64,000 nucleotides of DNA. Source: Novosphingopyxis baekryungensis DSM 16222. GTDB lineage: Bacteria; Pseudomonadota; Alphaproteobacteria; Sphingomonadales; Sphingomonadaceae. Position numbers and translations under genes: made by a program. The stretch lies in NCBI RefSeq assembly GCF_000420305.1, contig NZ_ATUR01000010.1, forward strand, positions 39,233 to 103,232, read 5' to 3'. This document shows positions 9,769 through 18,965 of this stretch, in pieces (the stretch's first letter is position 1; every line of letters begins with the position of its first letter). Below the pieces are notes generated by a model that was not told where the DNA came from, did not search any database, and saw only the letters and a program-made list of their open reading frames with translations.

Positions 9769-12561
9769 ATGACCACCCGTTCGCACGTCCGCGTCCGTCA
9801 CGCGCTTCAGCTTTCCGTCGCCGTTACAGCGCTTGCCCTGCCGGGCGCGCTTTTCGCGCAGGCCGCCGCCACCGCGCCGGCTCAGGACACCGTCACGCAG
9901 CGCGCGCAGGTGGAAGACCGCAGCGTCACGACCGAAGTCGACGATTCCGGTATCATCATCGTTCGCGCCCAGGGCCGTGAGCAGTCGCTGGCCGATGTTC
10001 CGATCGCCGTGAACGCCGTGTCCGGCGAAGAGCTGGCCAAGTCCGGCGCCAGCGACATTCGCGAGCTGAACCAGGTCGCGCCGTCGCTGCTGGTGTCCTC
10101 CACCGGTAATGAAGCCAATGGCTCGGCGCGTATCCGCGGCATCGGCACCGTGGGCGACAACCCCGGCCTCGAAAGCTCGGTCGCAGTGTTCGTCGACGGC
10201 GTCTATCGTTCGCGTTCGGGCAATGCGCTCAGCGAACTCGGCCCGATCGATCGCGTGGAAATCCTGCGCGGCCCGCAGGGCACGCTCGGTGGCCGCAACA
10301 GCTCCGCCGGTCTGATCTCGATCTACACCGCGCCGCCGGAATTCGAATTCAACGGCTATGGTGCCTTCACCTACGGCAATTACGACGCGATGAAGTTCGA
10401 AGGCGGCGTGAACCTGCCGGTCGGCGAAACCCTCGCAGCGCGCGTCGATGGCGTCTATTTCAAGCGTGACGGTTTCTACAACGACGTCGTGAACAATGTC
10501 GATGTGAACAATCGCGACCGGTATCTGGTTCGTGGTCAGCTGCTGTTCGAGCCAACCAGCGCGCTGACCGCTCGTCTGGTGCTCGACTATTCCGAGAAGA
10601 ACGAGGCCTGCTGCGCCGCCACCTTCGTACAGCCGGAATTCGCGCCGCTCGCGCGCGTCAGTCCCGGCCTCGACGGCTATAACCGTCCCAATATCGGTGC
10701 CCCGGCGCTCACCAGCACGCAGAACCCGATCATCCCGATCCTGCTGGGTCTCGGTCAGAACCCCAATGCGCTTACGCAGAGCACGTTCAACCGGGACATC
10801 TACGTCACGCCCGGTCGTTCGTTCGAAGGCCAGACCAAGGATTACGGCGCGTCGCTCGAGGTCAATTATGACCTTGGCAATGTCGAGCTGACCTCGATCA
10901 CCGGCTACCGCGAGTTCAACAACTTCCAGGGTTCCGACACCGACTATACGCAGGTCGATATTCTCTATCGTGCGCCTGCGGACAATGCCGGATCGCGCCA
11001 GTTCCACACCTTTACCCAGGAACTGCGCCTGCAGGGTTCGGCGTTCAACGATCGCCTCGACTGGCTGGTTGGCGGCTTCTACGCCAATGAAGATCTGAAG
11101 GTGCAGGACAATCTGCGCTTCGGCACGCAATATGGTGCCTTTGCGCCATGCCGCATCATCAATGCCATCAATCCAGCACTTGCCTCACCAGGCAGCACGG
11201 GTTGTATCAGTGCGGGTGGACGTGCCGTGTTGCAGGGTGCCAATGGCGGCGCTGGAGCATTTGGCCCAGCAACCGGGCTGATCTTTGCTGGCTTGGATAA
11301 TCTCGCCAACCTCAACGATCTTGGCGGGACCGGAGACGTCTACAACCAGAACAGTGAAAGCTTTGCAGCATTCACGCACAACATCGTCCATCTGACCGAT
11401 CGCCTCGATCTGACCTTGGGTCTGCGGTACACCAATGAAACCAAGACGTTCGATGCACTTCTTGGCAATGACAACACGATCTGCCCGCAGAACCGTGCAC
11501 TGCTTTCTGGGCTGCTCGGCGTACCAGCCCTTGCCGGTCTTGCTGGCGGTTTGATCTCGCTGTCCTGTCAGGGCAACAGCACGTCGGAAATCGATGGTCT
11601 GACGCTCAACGACAAGCGCAACGAGGAAGAGGTGACCGGTACGGCCATCCTCAGCTACAAGCCGACCGACGATCTGCTGGTCTACGGAAGCTATTCGCGT
11701 GGCTATAAGGGCGGCGGTTTCAACCTCGATCGTTCCGGCCTGACCGGTGCGTCCGGCGCAGGCGTGATTGCCGGCCCGCTGGTGGCAGGCGATGTGGCGA
11801 ACCTCCAGTTCGCGCAGGAAACGGTAAATTCTTACGAAATCGGTGCCAAATACGGCACGCGCGAATTCTCGTTCGGTCTGTCCGCATTCCGTCAGGAGTT
11901 CAGCAACTTCCAGCTGAACACCTTCAACGGTTCGGTCTTCCTGGTGCAGAATATCAACGCCTGCTCCACCGATCTGGCCGGCGGGGACCGCGATGCCAGC
12001 GACACAACCGGCGTCTGCGATCCGGATGACGTGAAATATGGTGTGGTGGCGCAGGGCGTCGAACTGGAAAGCTCGATCAACCCCACGCGCTATCTCAGCT
12101 TCACCGCCGGTCTGACCTATGCGGACACCACCTATGAGAACAACCTGATCGGCAATGACAATGGCTCGCCGCTCGATCCGGCTCTGCGCCTCCTGCCGAA
12201 CGACAATCTGTCGAACGCGCCGGAGATCACGGCCACCGCATCGGCCAGCTGGACGCCGCCGCTCGGCAATTCGGGCTTCTCGGGTCTCGCCTATATGAAC
12301 GTCCGCACGGTGGGGGATTACAACACCGGTTCGGATCTGCTGTATGGCAAGGAACAGGATGGCTTCACGCTGGTGAATGCACGCTTGGGCGTTCGCGCCC
12401 CCGACAACCAGTATTCGGTGGAAGTGTTCGCCCAGAACCTGTTCAACGTGGACTATACGCAGGTGGCCTTCAACACGCCGTTCGTGGCATCGCAGCAGAC
12501 CTATTCGGCCTTCCTCGCCGAACCACGGACCTACGGCATCACGGTGCGCGCTGGCTTCTAA
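9769..12561 (+). CDS. TonB-dependent receptor
   Basis: 930-residue outer-membrane receptor. Signal peptide about 1-30 ending ALPGALFAQ. The N-terminal plug begins near residue 60 (IIIVRAQGREQSLADVPIAV) and contains RIRGIGT, VFVDGVYRSR and RVEILRGPQGTLGGRNSSAG, all plug signatures. The rest is a 22-strand-type barrel with alternating aromatic strands, ending in FLAEPRTYGITVRAGF with a terminal Phe. The overall type is the large sphingomonad receptor related to those for siderophores, sugars or aromatic compounds; the substrate cannot be told. Several loop cysteines (CC near 285, others near 465-480 and 730) may form disulfides. A strong terminator follows. The ATG has AGGAG upstream. Confidence 0.95.
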   Translation: MTTRSHVRVRHALQLSVAVTALALPGALFAQAAATAPAQDTVTQRAQVEDRSVTTEVDDSGIIIVRAQGREQSLADVPIAVNAVSGEELAKSGASDIRELNQVAPSLLVSSTGNEANGSARIRGIGTVGDNPGLESSVAVFVDGVYRSRSGNALSELGPIDRVEILRGPQGTLGGRNSSAGLISIYTAPPEFEFNGYGAFTYGNYDAMKFEGGVNLPVGETLAARVDGVYFKRDGFYNDVVNNVDVNNRDRYLVRGQLLFEPTSALTARLVLDYSEKNEACCAATFVQPEFAPLARVSPGLDGYNRPNIGAPALTSTQNPIIPILLGLGQNPNALTQSTFNRDIYVTPGRSFEGQTKDYGASLEVNYDLGNVELTSITGYREFNNFQGSDTDYTQVDILYRAPADNAGSRQFHTFTQELRLQGSAFNDRLDWLVGGFYANEDLKVQDNLRFGTQYGAFAPCRIINAINPALASPGSTGCISAGGRAVLQGANGGAGAFGPATGLIFAGLDNLANLNDLGGTGDVYNQNSESFAAFTHNIVHLTDRLDLTLGLRYTNETKTFDALLGNDNTICPQNRALLSGLLGVPALAGLAGGLISLSCQGNSTSEIDGLTLNDKRNEEEVTGTAILSYKPTDDLLVYGSYSRGYKGGGFNLDRSGLTGASGAGVIAGPLVAGDVANLQFAQETVNSYEIGAKYGTREFSFGLSAFRQEFSNFQLNTFNGSVFLVQNINACSTDLAGGDRDASDTTGVCDPDDVKYGVVAQGVELESSINPTRYLSFTAGLTYADTTYENNLIGNDNGSPLDPALRLLPNDNLSNAPEITATASASWTPPLGNSGFSGLAYMNVRTVGDYNTGSDLLYGKEQDGFTLVNARLGVRAPDNQYSVEVFAQNLFNVDYTQVAFNTPFVASQQTYSAFLAEPRTYGITVRAGF

Positions 12562-12584
12562 GCCATCGTATCACGGCCAATATG

Positions 12585-12618
12585 GGGCGCGTTCGCATGT
12601 CGAACGCGCCCTTTTTTT
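12585..12618 (+). terminator. Rho-independent terminator after TonB receptor
   Basis: An 11-bp perfect stem GGGCGCGTTCG / CGAACGCGCCC with loop CATGT is followed directly by seven T residues. Confidence 0.95.
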
Positions 12619-12730
12619 CGTCCGGGGGCGCGCTTTTAACCTTTCCTAGACCGGCGTCTCGCACTGATACGATGCGCGCACGGCGCTTGGCATGTCCGCG
12701 CACCATTGTAGAATGCAGGACATGGCCCTG

Positions 12731-13456
12731 ATGAAACTCGCCCGATATTCCTTGCAGATGATGATCCTGCTTCCGGTATTGTTCGGCATAACGTTCATGC
12801 TGGTCAGCCTGACGGGCAATGACGAAGCGACGGCGCAGACCGCGCGCGAACCGGACATCTGGGTTGATCCGGATGGTTTCGTTCGCGAAAAGGCCGGGGA
12901 GCCGCCGCGCCGGATCAATGAGCAGGCGGCCGATGCACGGGCACCGCGTCGCCTCTCCGCGCCAGGCACGCAGGCGGCGGCAAATAACGCGGCGCCGACA
13001 GCCTCCGCCGCAGCCTTCCGCCCCACCACCGTTCGCGAGCTCCCGTCCCCGCTGGAATCAGGCGAATGGATCTGGGATGACCGGCACGCCCCCGATCTGC
13101 CGCTGCGCATCGTGGTGGATATCGATAGCGAGCAGATTTACGCCTATCGCGGGGGCTATGAAGTCGGCCGGGCGACCATCATTTATGGCGCCGATCACAA
13201 GCCGACGCCGCTCGGCACGTTCCCCATCCTGGAGAAGGACGAGGACCATGTGTCCAATCTCTATGACGCGCCGATGCCCTATATGCTGCGGCTGACCTGG
13301 GACGGCGTGGCGATCCATTCGTCCAATGTCGATAATCGCTATGCCACGCATGGCTGTGTCGGGGTGCCGGATGACTTCGCGGCGAAATTGTTCGCGCGTG
13401 CCAGGCTTGGCGACATGGTGACCGTGACCCGCGGCTGGACCAAGCGCTGGGGCTGA
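12731..13456 (+). CDS. L,D-transpeptidase family protein (YkuD domain)
   Basis: About 241 residues from the ATG at 12731; starts at 12692, 12713 and 12722 are also in frame. AGGA ends ten bases before 12731 but only one base before 12722. One membrane/signal segment (SLQMMILLPVLFGITFMLVS) is followed by a Pro/Ala-rich linker. The YkuD domain occupies the last ~130 residues: RIVVDIDSEQIYAYRGG, TPLGTFPILEKDEDH, then the catalytic motif HSSNVDNRYATHGCVGVP with the nucleophile Cys in HGC. Periplasmic enzyme forming 3-3 peptidoglycan cross-links or attaching proteins to the wall. Convergent with the OYE gene; a hairpin separates them. Confidence 0.92.
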   Translation: MKLARYSLQMMILLPVLFGITFMLVSLTGNDEATAQTAREPDIWVDPDGFVREKAGEPPRRINEQAADARAPRRLSAPGTQAAANNAAPTASAAAFRPTTVRELPSPLESGEWIWDDRHAPDLPLRIVVDIDSEQIYAYRGGYEVGRATIIYGADHKPTPLGTFPILEKDEDHVSNLYDAPMPYMLRLTWDGVAIHSSNVDNRYATHGCVGVPDDFAAKLFARARLGDMVTVTRGWTKRWG

Positions 13457-13471
13457 TAGCCCGCATGAAAA

Positions 13472-13498
13472 AGGGCGGCACGCCAAGCGCACCGCCCT
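13472..13498. terminator. Hairpin between convergent genes
   Basis: AGGGCGG pairs with CCGCCCT around a 13-base loop, with an A-run upstream on the plus strand (T-run for minus-strand transcripts). It lies between the L,D-transpeptidase and OYE genes and could stop transcription from both sides, better from the minus strand. Confidence 0.65.
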
Positions 13499-13525
13499 GA
13501 AAGCTTGGACTGGTTCTCAGCGGGC

Positions 13526-14620
13526 TCAGTGCCGATCGTCCAGAAACGGATAGTCCGTATAGCCCTTTTCATCGCCGCCATAGAATGTGTCCTGATCGGG
13601 CTTGTTCAGCTTGGCATCGCGCCGATAGCGTTCGGGCAGATCGGGATTGGCGATGAACGACCGGCCAAAGGTCACCGCATCGATATTCCAGCCATCGATT
13701 TCGCTGACCGCGCTTTCGGCATCATAGCCGCCATTGGCGATATAGAAGCCGTCATACTGCTCGCGCAGACGGCGGATAAGGGCCTGTGCCTCGCTGTCGC
13801 CATCGCTGCCGGGGAACGCCTCGACCACGTGGAGATAGGCCAGATCCCGCTCCGACAGCTTCTGATAGACTGCGCTGAACAGCTTTTCCGGATTGCTGTC
13901 AGAGATATCGCCGGCCTGGCCGAGTGGCGAAAGGCGCACGCCGATGCGCTCCTCGGGATAGACCTGGCTCACCGTGTCCAGCACTTCGCTGAGCAGGCGC
14001 ATACGGTTTTCGATCGAACCGCCATAATTATCGTCGCGCTTGTTCACGCCGTCCTGCAGAAACTGGTCGAGCAGATAGCCATTGGCCGCGTGCACCTCGA
14101 TCCCGTCGAAACCGGCGCGCTTGGCGCATTCGGCGGCCGTGTGGAAATCGGCGATCGTCTTGGCAATGCCATCGGCATCGAGCGCGACCGGCTCGCTCAC
14201 CTGCTCGAAACCGTTGGCGGTGTAGGTCTGCGCATCGGCCTGGATGGCGCTGGCGGAGACGGGCTGCTTGCCTTCGGGCAGGAGCGAGACATGGCTGATC
14301 CGGCCGACATGCCAGAGCTGGCAGAAAATGCGTCCGCCACCGGCATGGACCGCGTCCACCACCTTCTTCCAGCCATCGACATGCGCTTGCGTATAAATGC
14401 CCGGCGTGTCCAGATAGCCCTTGCCCATGTCGGATATCTGCGTGGCTTCGGAGAAGATCAGCCCGGCGCTGGCGCGCTGCCGATAATAGGTTTCGGCCCA
14501 TTCCCTGGGCGTCCCGTCACCCTGCGAGCGATTGCGCGTCAATGGCGCCATCAGCACGCGGTTGGGGAGGGTAAGATCGCCCATGCGGATGGGTTCGAAC
14601 AGCAGGCTATGGTCGGTCAT
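13526..14620 (-). CDS. Alkene reductase, Old Yellow Enzyme family (NemA-like)
   Basis: 364-residue FMN-dependent ene-reductase that reduces activated C=C bonds or nitro compounds with NAD(P)H. Typical features: N-terminus LLFEPIRMGDLTLPNRVLMAPLTRNRS, SAGLIFSEATQISDMGKGY, CQLWHVGRISH, and the substrate-binding HAANGYLLDQF followed by NKRDDNYGGSIENRMR. FMN phosphate-binding residues occur in FYIANGGYDAESA and AVTFGRSFIANPDLPERY. Length matches the NemA/YqjM class at ~360. Single gene with no obvious regulator nearby. Physiological substrate unknown, detoxification of electrophiles being the usual assumption. Confidence 0.95.
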   Translation of the reverse strand: MTDHSLLFEPIRMGDLTLPNRVLMAPLTRNRSQGDGTPREWAETYYRQRASAGLIFSEATQISDMGKGYLDTPGIYTQAHVDGWKKVVDAVHAGGGRIFCQLWHVGRISHVSLLPEGKQPVSASAIQADAQTYTANGFEQVSEPVALDADGIAKTIADFHTAAECAKRAGFDGIEVHAANGYLLDQFLQDGVNKRDDNYGGSIENRMRLLSEVLDTVSQVYPEERIGVRLSPLGQAGDISDSNPEKLFSAVYQKLSERDLAYLHVVEAFPGSDGDSEAQALIRRLREQYDGFYIANGGYDAESAVSEIDGWNIDAVTFGRSFIANPDLPERYRRDAKLNKPDQDTFYGGDEKGYTDYPFLDDRH

Positions 14621-14789
14621 GATCGACTCTTTTCTTCTTGGAGGAGAGGGGGAGTTTGCCGGTCAACCGATGGCGGCTGCCCCCGTTCCCGCATCGCTGC
14701 ATAGAAATGCTTGGGGGCTGCAAGTCCTTTGCAGGACGCATGCGCCTCCCCATATCCGGGCTCATAAAGATATTGGAAGGACAGGACCA

Positions 14790-15053
14790 ATGGCAGGCGG
14801 ATGGGCACGGGACGGTGCGGTACAGGATCAGATCGACGATACGATCAGCGACGCTGTCGCCTCGGCGCGGGCGCATATGCCCCACGGCGAGAGCGCGGAA
14901 TATTGCGATATCTGCGGGGAGGATATTCCCGAAAAACGCCGCGCTGCGCTTCCGGGCGTGCGCACCTGTGTCGAATGCCAGGCGTCACGCGACAAGGCGC
15001 GACAGGCCGGCGGCATCAACCGTCGCGGCAGCAAGGACAGTCAGCTGCGGTAG
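14790..15053 (+). CDS. DksA/TraR family C4 zinc-finger protein
   Basis: 87 residues. The ATG at 14790 follows AAGGACAGGA; the larger upstream frame runs into unrelated sequence. A short N-terminal helix (VQDQIDDTISDAVASARAHM) precedes the zinc finger YCDICGEDIPEKRR ... GVRTCVECQ, giving four cysteines (CxxC-N17-CxxC). The long coiled coil with acidic tip of true DksA is missing, so this is the short YbiI/TraR-like type, which may bind in the RNA polymerase secondary channel. The C-terminus ends QLR, and the codons for QLR-stop are repeated three times in a 21-bp tandem array. Confidence 0.9.
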   Translation: MAGGWARDGAVQDQIDDTISDAVASARAHMPHGESAEYCDICGEDIPEKRRAALPGVRTCVECQASRDKARQAGGINRRGSKDSQLR

Positions 15054-15104
15054 AAAAGGGGGCAGCTGCGTTAGGAAAGACGGCAGCTGCGGTAGGAAAG
15101 GGGG
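15042..15104. repeat. 21-bp tandem repeat, 3 copies, containing a stop codon
   Basis: Units at 15042-15062, 15063-15083 and 15084-15104 share CAGCTGCGKTAG plus AAAG, with three or so differences. The first copy encodes the last residues and TAG stop of the DksA/TraR-like gene. Because 21 is a multiple of 3, all three copies carry the TAG in the same frame. The last copy runs into the terminator stem. Confidence 0.92.
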
Positions 15105-15127
15105 CACGCGATCGGCCCCCTTTTTTT
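15100..15127 (+). terminator. Rho-independent terminator
   Basis: GGGGGC pairs with GCCCCC around a nine-base loop, followed by seven T residues. It serves the DksA/TraR-like gene and lies just beyond the stop of the convergent molybdenum-subunit gene. Confidence 0.9.
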
Positions 15128-15131
15128 ATCG

Positions 15132-17363
15132 TCAGATAATCTTGTCGATCGTCACCGGCAGATCGCGCACGCGCTTGCCGGTGGCGTGCCAGACGGCATC
15201 GGTGATGGCCGCTGCGGTGCCGACATTGCTGAGCTCGCCGATACCCTTCACGCCGAGAATGTTGATCTCGTCATCGACCTCCGGCACCATGATCACGTCG
15301 ACATCCGGAATATCGGCGTTCACCGCCAGGTGATATTCGGCGATATTGTCGTTGGTGTAGCGCGCGCGCTTGTGATCGATCTCGGTGGCTTCGAGCAGGG
15401 CGCTGGCCATGCCCCAGATCATGCCGCCCATATACTGGCTGTGGGCGGTGCGCGGGTTCATGATGCGGCCTGCGGCAAAAGCGCCGACCATGCGCGGCAC
15501 GCGGATCTCGCGGGTGCGCGCATTGATGCGCACCTCGACCATCTCTGCGCCGAACGCGAACATGGTGCGCTTTTCACCGGCACCGCCAACGAACACCAGC
15601 CCGCCATCATAGAGCCGGTCGATCGCATCGTCCGGCGCACCGATCGGCGCCCAGGCACCGGTTGCTTCGGCTACCGGCCGGCCCGAGCGGGCCAGAGCCG
15701 CCGCCAGCCGATCCGCGCTGTCCGATGCCTTGGCATCGTCTGCGGTCAGGCCGAGCGATGTCAACAGCCGGTCGCAGCCATCGCAGATGGCCGAGGTCAC
15801 GCTGGCGGTGGAAATGGATCCGCCGGAGATGGGACCGGGCGGCAGGCGGCTGTCGCCCATCTGCACGGTGATGCGCGAGGGATCGATGCCGAGCCGCTCG
15901 CCCGCGGCCTGCGCGGCGATGGTGTAGCAGCCGGTGCCGACATCATGCGCGGCGACCTCGATCAGGGCGGTGCCGTTTTTGCGGAGGACGATCTTGGCGG
16001 CGGACGGCGCCATCTGCGTGGGATAGGTCGCCATGGCGCAGCCCCAGCCGATCAGCCAGTCGCCATCGCGCATGGAGCCGGGCTCCGGATTGCGCTTGTC
16101 CCAGCCGAAGCTGGCCGCCGCCGCGTCCCAGCATGCGTTGACCGAGCGGCTGGTATAAGGCGCGCCATTGGTCACATTGACGCGCGTGTCGTTCATCTTG
16201 CGAAAGGCCACGGGGTCGATGTTCGCGGCCGCCGCCAGCTCATTCATCGCCGATTCCAGCGCGTAGATATTCGGCACTTCGGCCGGGCTACGCATGAAAT
16301 TGGGCACGTTGCGATCGCCCTGCACGATGTAATTCTGGCCGCTGACCGCGCCGAAATCATACATCGCCGCGCAATTGTCTAGGCCGCCATTATTGTACGG
16401 CGTCACGCGGGAGGTAAACTCCCACATGCTGTGATCATAGCCGGTCAGCTTGCCCTGCGCATCGCAGCCCAGCGAGATCTTGTGCTGCGTTTCCTGCCGG
16501 TTGCCGGAGATGGTGAAACCCTGTGCGCGTGTGGCGACCAGCTCCACCGGACGCTTCAGCTGGCGCGCCGCGAGCGCTGCAAGCGCGGTGCGCACGGTGA
16601 TCGCGCCCTTGCCGCCAAAGGCACCGCCGACGAAAGGAGATTTCACGCGGACATTGTCCTCGTCCATCTTCATCTGCGCAGCCGCACCCTTGCGCAGGCC
16701 CCAGACGAACTGGCTGGGCTCGTGCAGCACCAGCTTGCCATCATCCCAATAGGCGGTGGTGGAATAGAGCTCCATGCTGTTGTGGTGCTGAATAGGCGTG
16801 GAATATTCGGCATCCACGCGGTGCGCGGACCCGGCGAGCGCCGCGGCGGCGTCCTTGAACTTCACCGGCTTGTAGCGCGGATTGATCTCGCCCATCGGCC
16901 TGGTGGTGACGCCGGGGCTTTCGAACGTGGCGCTCGGGCTTTCGGCGGCATAGCCGACCTTCAGCTTGTGCGCCGCTTCGCGCGCGCCCTCGAACGTTTC
17001 GGCCACGACCATGGCCACCGGTTGGCCTTCATGTTCGATGGTGGGGCCGGACAGGGTGTTGTTGTCGGTGACGAACATGCCGCCTTTCAGGAAGGACGCG
17101 ATGTCCCCCAGCGCCGGGCGGTTCTTGTGCGTCATGATCATGAGCACGCCGGGCACCGCTTTGGCGGCGGTCTCGTCGATGCCGGTCACGCGGCCCTTGG
17201 CAATGGTGCTGGTGACCATCCAGGCATAGGCCTTCTTGCCGGGCACGGGCAGATCGGAGGAATAGATCTTGCCGCCCATCACCTTTTGGCGGGCTTCATA
17301 GCGCGCGATGGGCTGGCCCATATTTTCTTTCGGGGCGGGGGCGGCTTTGCTGTTGTCGGCCAT
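15132..17363 (-). CDS. paoC: Aldehyde/xanthine oxidoreductase, molybdopterin-binding subunit (PaoC-like)
   Basis: 743 residues from the ATG at 17363 (five bases after the FAD-subunit stop). Large catalytic subunit of a molybdenum hydroxylase. Seen: GQPIARYEARQKVMGGKIYSSD near the start, the Mo-pterin motifs VGGAFGGKG and QGFTISGNRQETQ, HDVGTGCYTIAAQ, and the C-terminal KGIGELSNVG carrying the Glu expected to be the catalytic base. Gene order FeS-FAD-Mo plus a Tat signal on the FeS subunit points to the periplasmic aldehyde oxidoreductase PaoABC rather than a cytoplasmic xanthine dehydrogenase. Oxidises aldehydes to acids; the in-cell substrate is unknown. Confidence 0.88.
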   Translation of the reverse strand: MADNSKAAPAPKENMGQPIARYEARQKVMGGKIYSSDLPVPGKKAYAWMVTSTIAKGRVTGIDETAAKAVPGVLMIMTHKNRPALGDIASFLKGGMFVTDNNTLSGPTIEHEGQPVAMVVAETFEGAREAAHKLKVGYAAESPSATFESPGVTTRPMGEINPRYKPVKFKDAAAALAGSAHRVDAEYSTPIQHHNSMELYSTTAYWDDGKLVLHEPSQFVWGLRKGAAAQMKMDEDNVRVKSPFVGGAFGGKGAITVRTALAALAARQLKRPVELVATRAQGFTISGNRQETQHKISLGCDAQGKLTGYDHSMWEFTSRVTPYNNGGLDNCAAMYDFGAVSGQNYIVQGDRNVPNFMRSPAEVPNIYALESAMNELAAAANIDPVAFRKMNDTRVNVTNGAPYTSRSVNACWDAAAASFGWDKRNPEPGSMRDGDWLIGWGCAMATYPTQMAPSAAKIVLRKNGTALIEVAAHDVGTGCYTIAAQAAGERLGIDPSRITVQMGDSRLPPGPISGGSISTASVTSAICDGCDRLLTSLGLTADDAKASDSADRLAAALARSGRPVAEATGAWAPIGAPDDAIDRLYDGGLVFVGGAGEKRTMFAFGAEMVEVRINARTREIRVPRMVGAFAAGRIMNPRTAHSQYMGGMIWGMASALLEATEIDHKRARYTNDNIAEYHLAVNADIPDVDVIMVPEVDDEINILGVKGIGELSNVGTAAAITDAVWHATGKRVRDLPVTIDKII

Positions 17364-17367
17364 GGGA

Positions 17368-18360
17368 TCAGCCCTCCATCTGCGCGGTTTCGAGGAGCGC
17401 GCGGACAAGTGTCTCGCGGCCGAGTTTGATCTTGAAGGCATTTTCCTGCGTGCCCTGTGCACGGGAAAAGGCGATCTGCGCCGCGCGCGTGGCGCTCGCT
17501 TCGTCGAGCGTCTGGCCCTTCAATGCGGCTTCCGCCTCGCTCGCGCGCCAGGGCACCGTCGCCACACCGCCAAGGCCAATGCGGACATCGCGCACGGTAT
17601 CACCTTCCATGTCCAGCGCCACGGCGGCACTGGCCAATGCATAGGCATAGGATTCGCGGTCACGGATCTTCAGATATTTGCTGCGCTTCCACGTCTTGTC
17701 GGGGATCGAGAAGGCGGTGATCAGATCGCCGGTGCGCAGATTGTTCTCCTGCGCCGGATTGTCGCCGGGCAGACGGTGCAGATCGGCAAAGCGGATGGCG
17801 CGCGGGCCGTCCTTGCCGAGCAGTTCCACATTCGCATCCAGCGCGATGAGCGCCTGCGCCCAATCGCCCTGATAGGTGGCGATGCACTGGTCCGACACGC
17901 CGAGCACGGCATGGTTGCGCGTCACCCCGCCGTCGAGCGCGGCGCAGCCGCTGCCCGGATTGCGGCGGTTGCACTGATCATAGCCGGTATCGCGGTAATA
18001 GGGGCAGCGCGTGCGCTGCAGCACATTGCCGCCCAGCCGCGCCATGTTGCGCAGCTGCGGACTGGCCGCAAGCCACAGGCTGTCTGACAGCAGCGGATAA
18101 TCGCTGCGGATCATGGCATTGTCCGCCAGCGAGGACATGCGCGTCAGCGCGCCGATGCGCAGCCGTCCATCCTTGCGCTGCACGAAATCATAGCTGGTAT
18201 CGCTGAGGCCGCTGATGTCGATCAGCCGGTCCGGCCGCCACACATCCAGCTTCATCAGATCGACCACGGTGGTGCCGCCGGCATGGTACATGCTGTTGGC
18301 GCTGGCGGCCTGCACGGCTTCGGCAGCGCGGGCGGGGCGTTGATAATCGAAGGGGCGCAT
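17368..18360 (-). CDS. paoB: Aldehyde oxidoreductase, FAD-binding subunit (PaoB-like)
   Basis: 330 residues from the ATG at 18360, which overlaps the TGA of the FeS gene (TGATG). CO-dehydrogenase-flavoprotein-type FAD domain: MRPFDYQRP start, GGTTVVDLMKLDV, and LAASPQLRNMARLGGN at ~98-112. Immediately after comes RTRCPYYRDTGYDQC ... GSGC, with Cys 119, 130 and 139. This is the insertion that in E. coli PaoB carries an extra [4Fe-4S] cluster, and it separates this family from xanthine dehydrogenase flavoproteins. Passes electrons from the molybdenum subunit through FeS to FAD. Confidence 0.9.
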   Translation of the reverse strand: MRPFDYQRPARAAEAVQAASANSMYHAGGTTVVDLMKLDVWRPDRLIDISGLSDTSYDFVQRKDGRLRIGALTRMSSLADNAMIRSDYPLLSDSLWLAASPQLRNMARLGGNVLQRTRCPYYRDTGYDQCNRRNPGSGCAALDGGVTRNHAVLGVSDQCIATYQGDWAQALIALDANVELLGKDGPRAIRFADLHRLPGDNPAQENNLRTGDLITAFSIPDKTWKRSKYLKIRDRESYAYALASAAVALDMEGDTVRDVRIGLGGVATVPWRASEAEAALKGQTLDEASATRAAQIAFSRAQGTQENAFKIKLGRETLVRALLETAQMEG

Positions 18361-18965
18361 CAGGCTCTCCCGACCTTGGGCGCGGCCTGTTTCACGGCAG
18401 CGACGATATTGGGATAGGCGGCGCAGCGGCACAGATTGCCGCTCATATATTCGCGGATCTCGGCGTCCGTATCGGCATGGCCTTCGCGCACGCAGGCGAT
18501 GGCGCTCATGATCTGGCCGGGCGTGCAATACCCGCACTGAAACGCATCATTGTCCACAAACGCCTGCTGCATGGGATGCAGGGCATCGTCTCCATCGGCA
18601 AGGCCTTCGATCGTGGTGATCGCCTTGCCCTCGACCGTGGCGGCGAGCGTGAGGCAGCTGAGCACGCGTTCCCCGTTCACATGCACGGTGCAGGCACCGC
18701 ACTGGCCATGATCGCAGCCCTTTTTGGAGCCGGTCAGTTCCAGATCGTTGCGCAGCGTATCGAGCAGGCTGGCGCGGGTATCGATATTCAGCGCACGATC
18801 CTGACCATTCACGGTCAGCGTCACGTCACGCTTTTGCACATTGGGCGCAGCGGGTGCGTCCTGCGCCTGTGCAGCCTGAAAGGCCAGCGGCGCGGCGCCG
18901 GCGGCCACTCCGCCCTTGAGCACCGTTCGGCGCGTCGGCCCCCGGTGTGGTTTGTGGTCGGTCAT
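18360..18965 (-). CDS. paoA: Aldehyde oxidoreductase, 2Fe-2S subunit with Tat signal (PaoA-like)
   Basis: 201 residues from the ATG at 18965. The N-terminus has a twin-arginine signal, TRRTVLKGG followed by a hydrophobic stretch and AQAQD, so the complex should be exported folded. The first [2Fe-2S] site is GCDHGQCGACTVHVNG with a fourth Cys at 104 (Cys 84, 89, 92, 104). The second is FQCGYCTPGQ and LCRC. First gene of a three-gene operon with paoB and paoC. Maturation needs a MocA/PaoD-type chaperone, which is not in this window. The longer upstream frame lacks a plausible start. Confidence 0.92.
   Translation of the reverse strand: MTDHKPHRGPTRRTVLKGGVAAGAAPLAFQAAQAQDAPAAPNVQKRDVTLTVNGQDRALNIDTRASLLDTLRNDLELTGSKKGCDHGQCGACTVHVNGERVLSCLTLAATVEGKAITTIEGLADGDDALHPMQQAFVDNDAFQCGYCTPGQIMSAIACVREGHADTDAEIREYMSGNLCRCAAYPNIVAAVKQAAPKVGRA

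Noticed and set aside
11130..11560. Possible mosaic segment in the TonB receptor
   Set aside because: Hand-counted G+C (33 of 60 at 11281-11340) is like another block of the same gene (32 of 60 at 10441-10500), so no compositional support.
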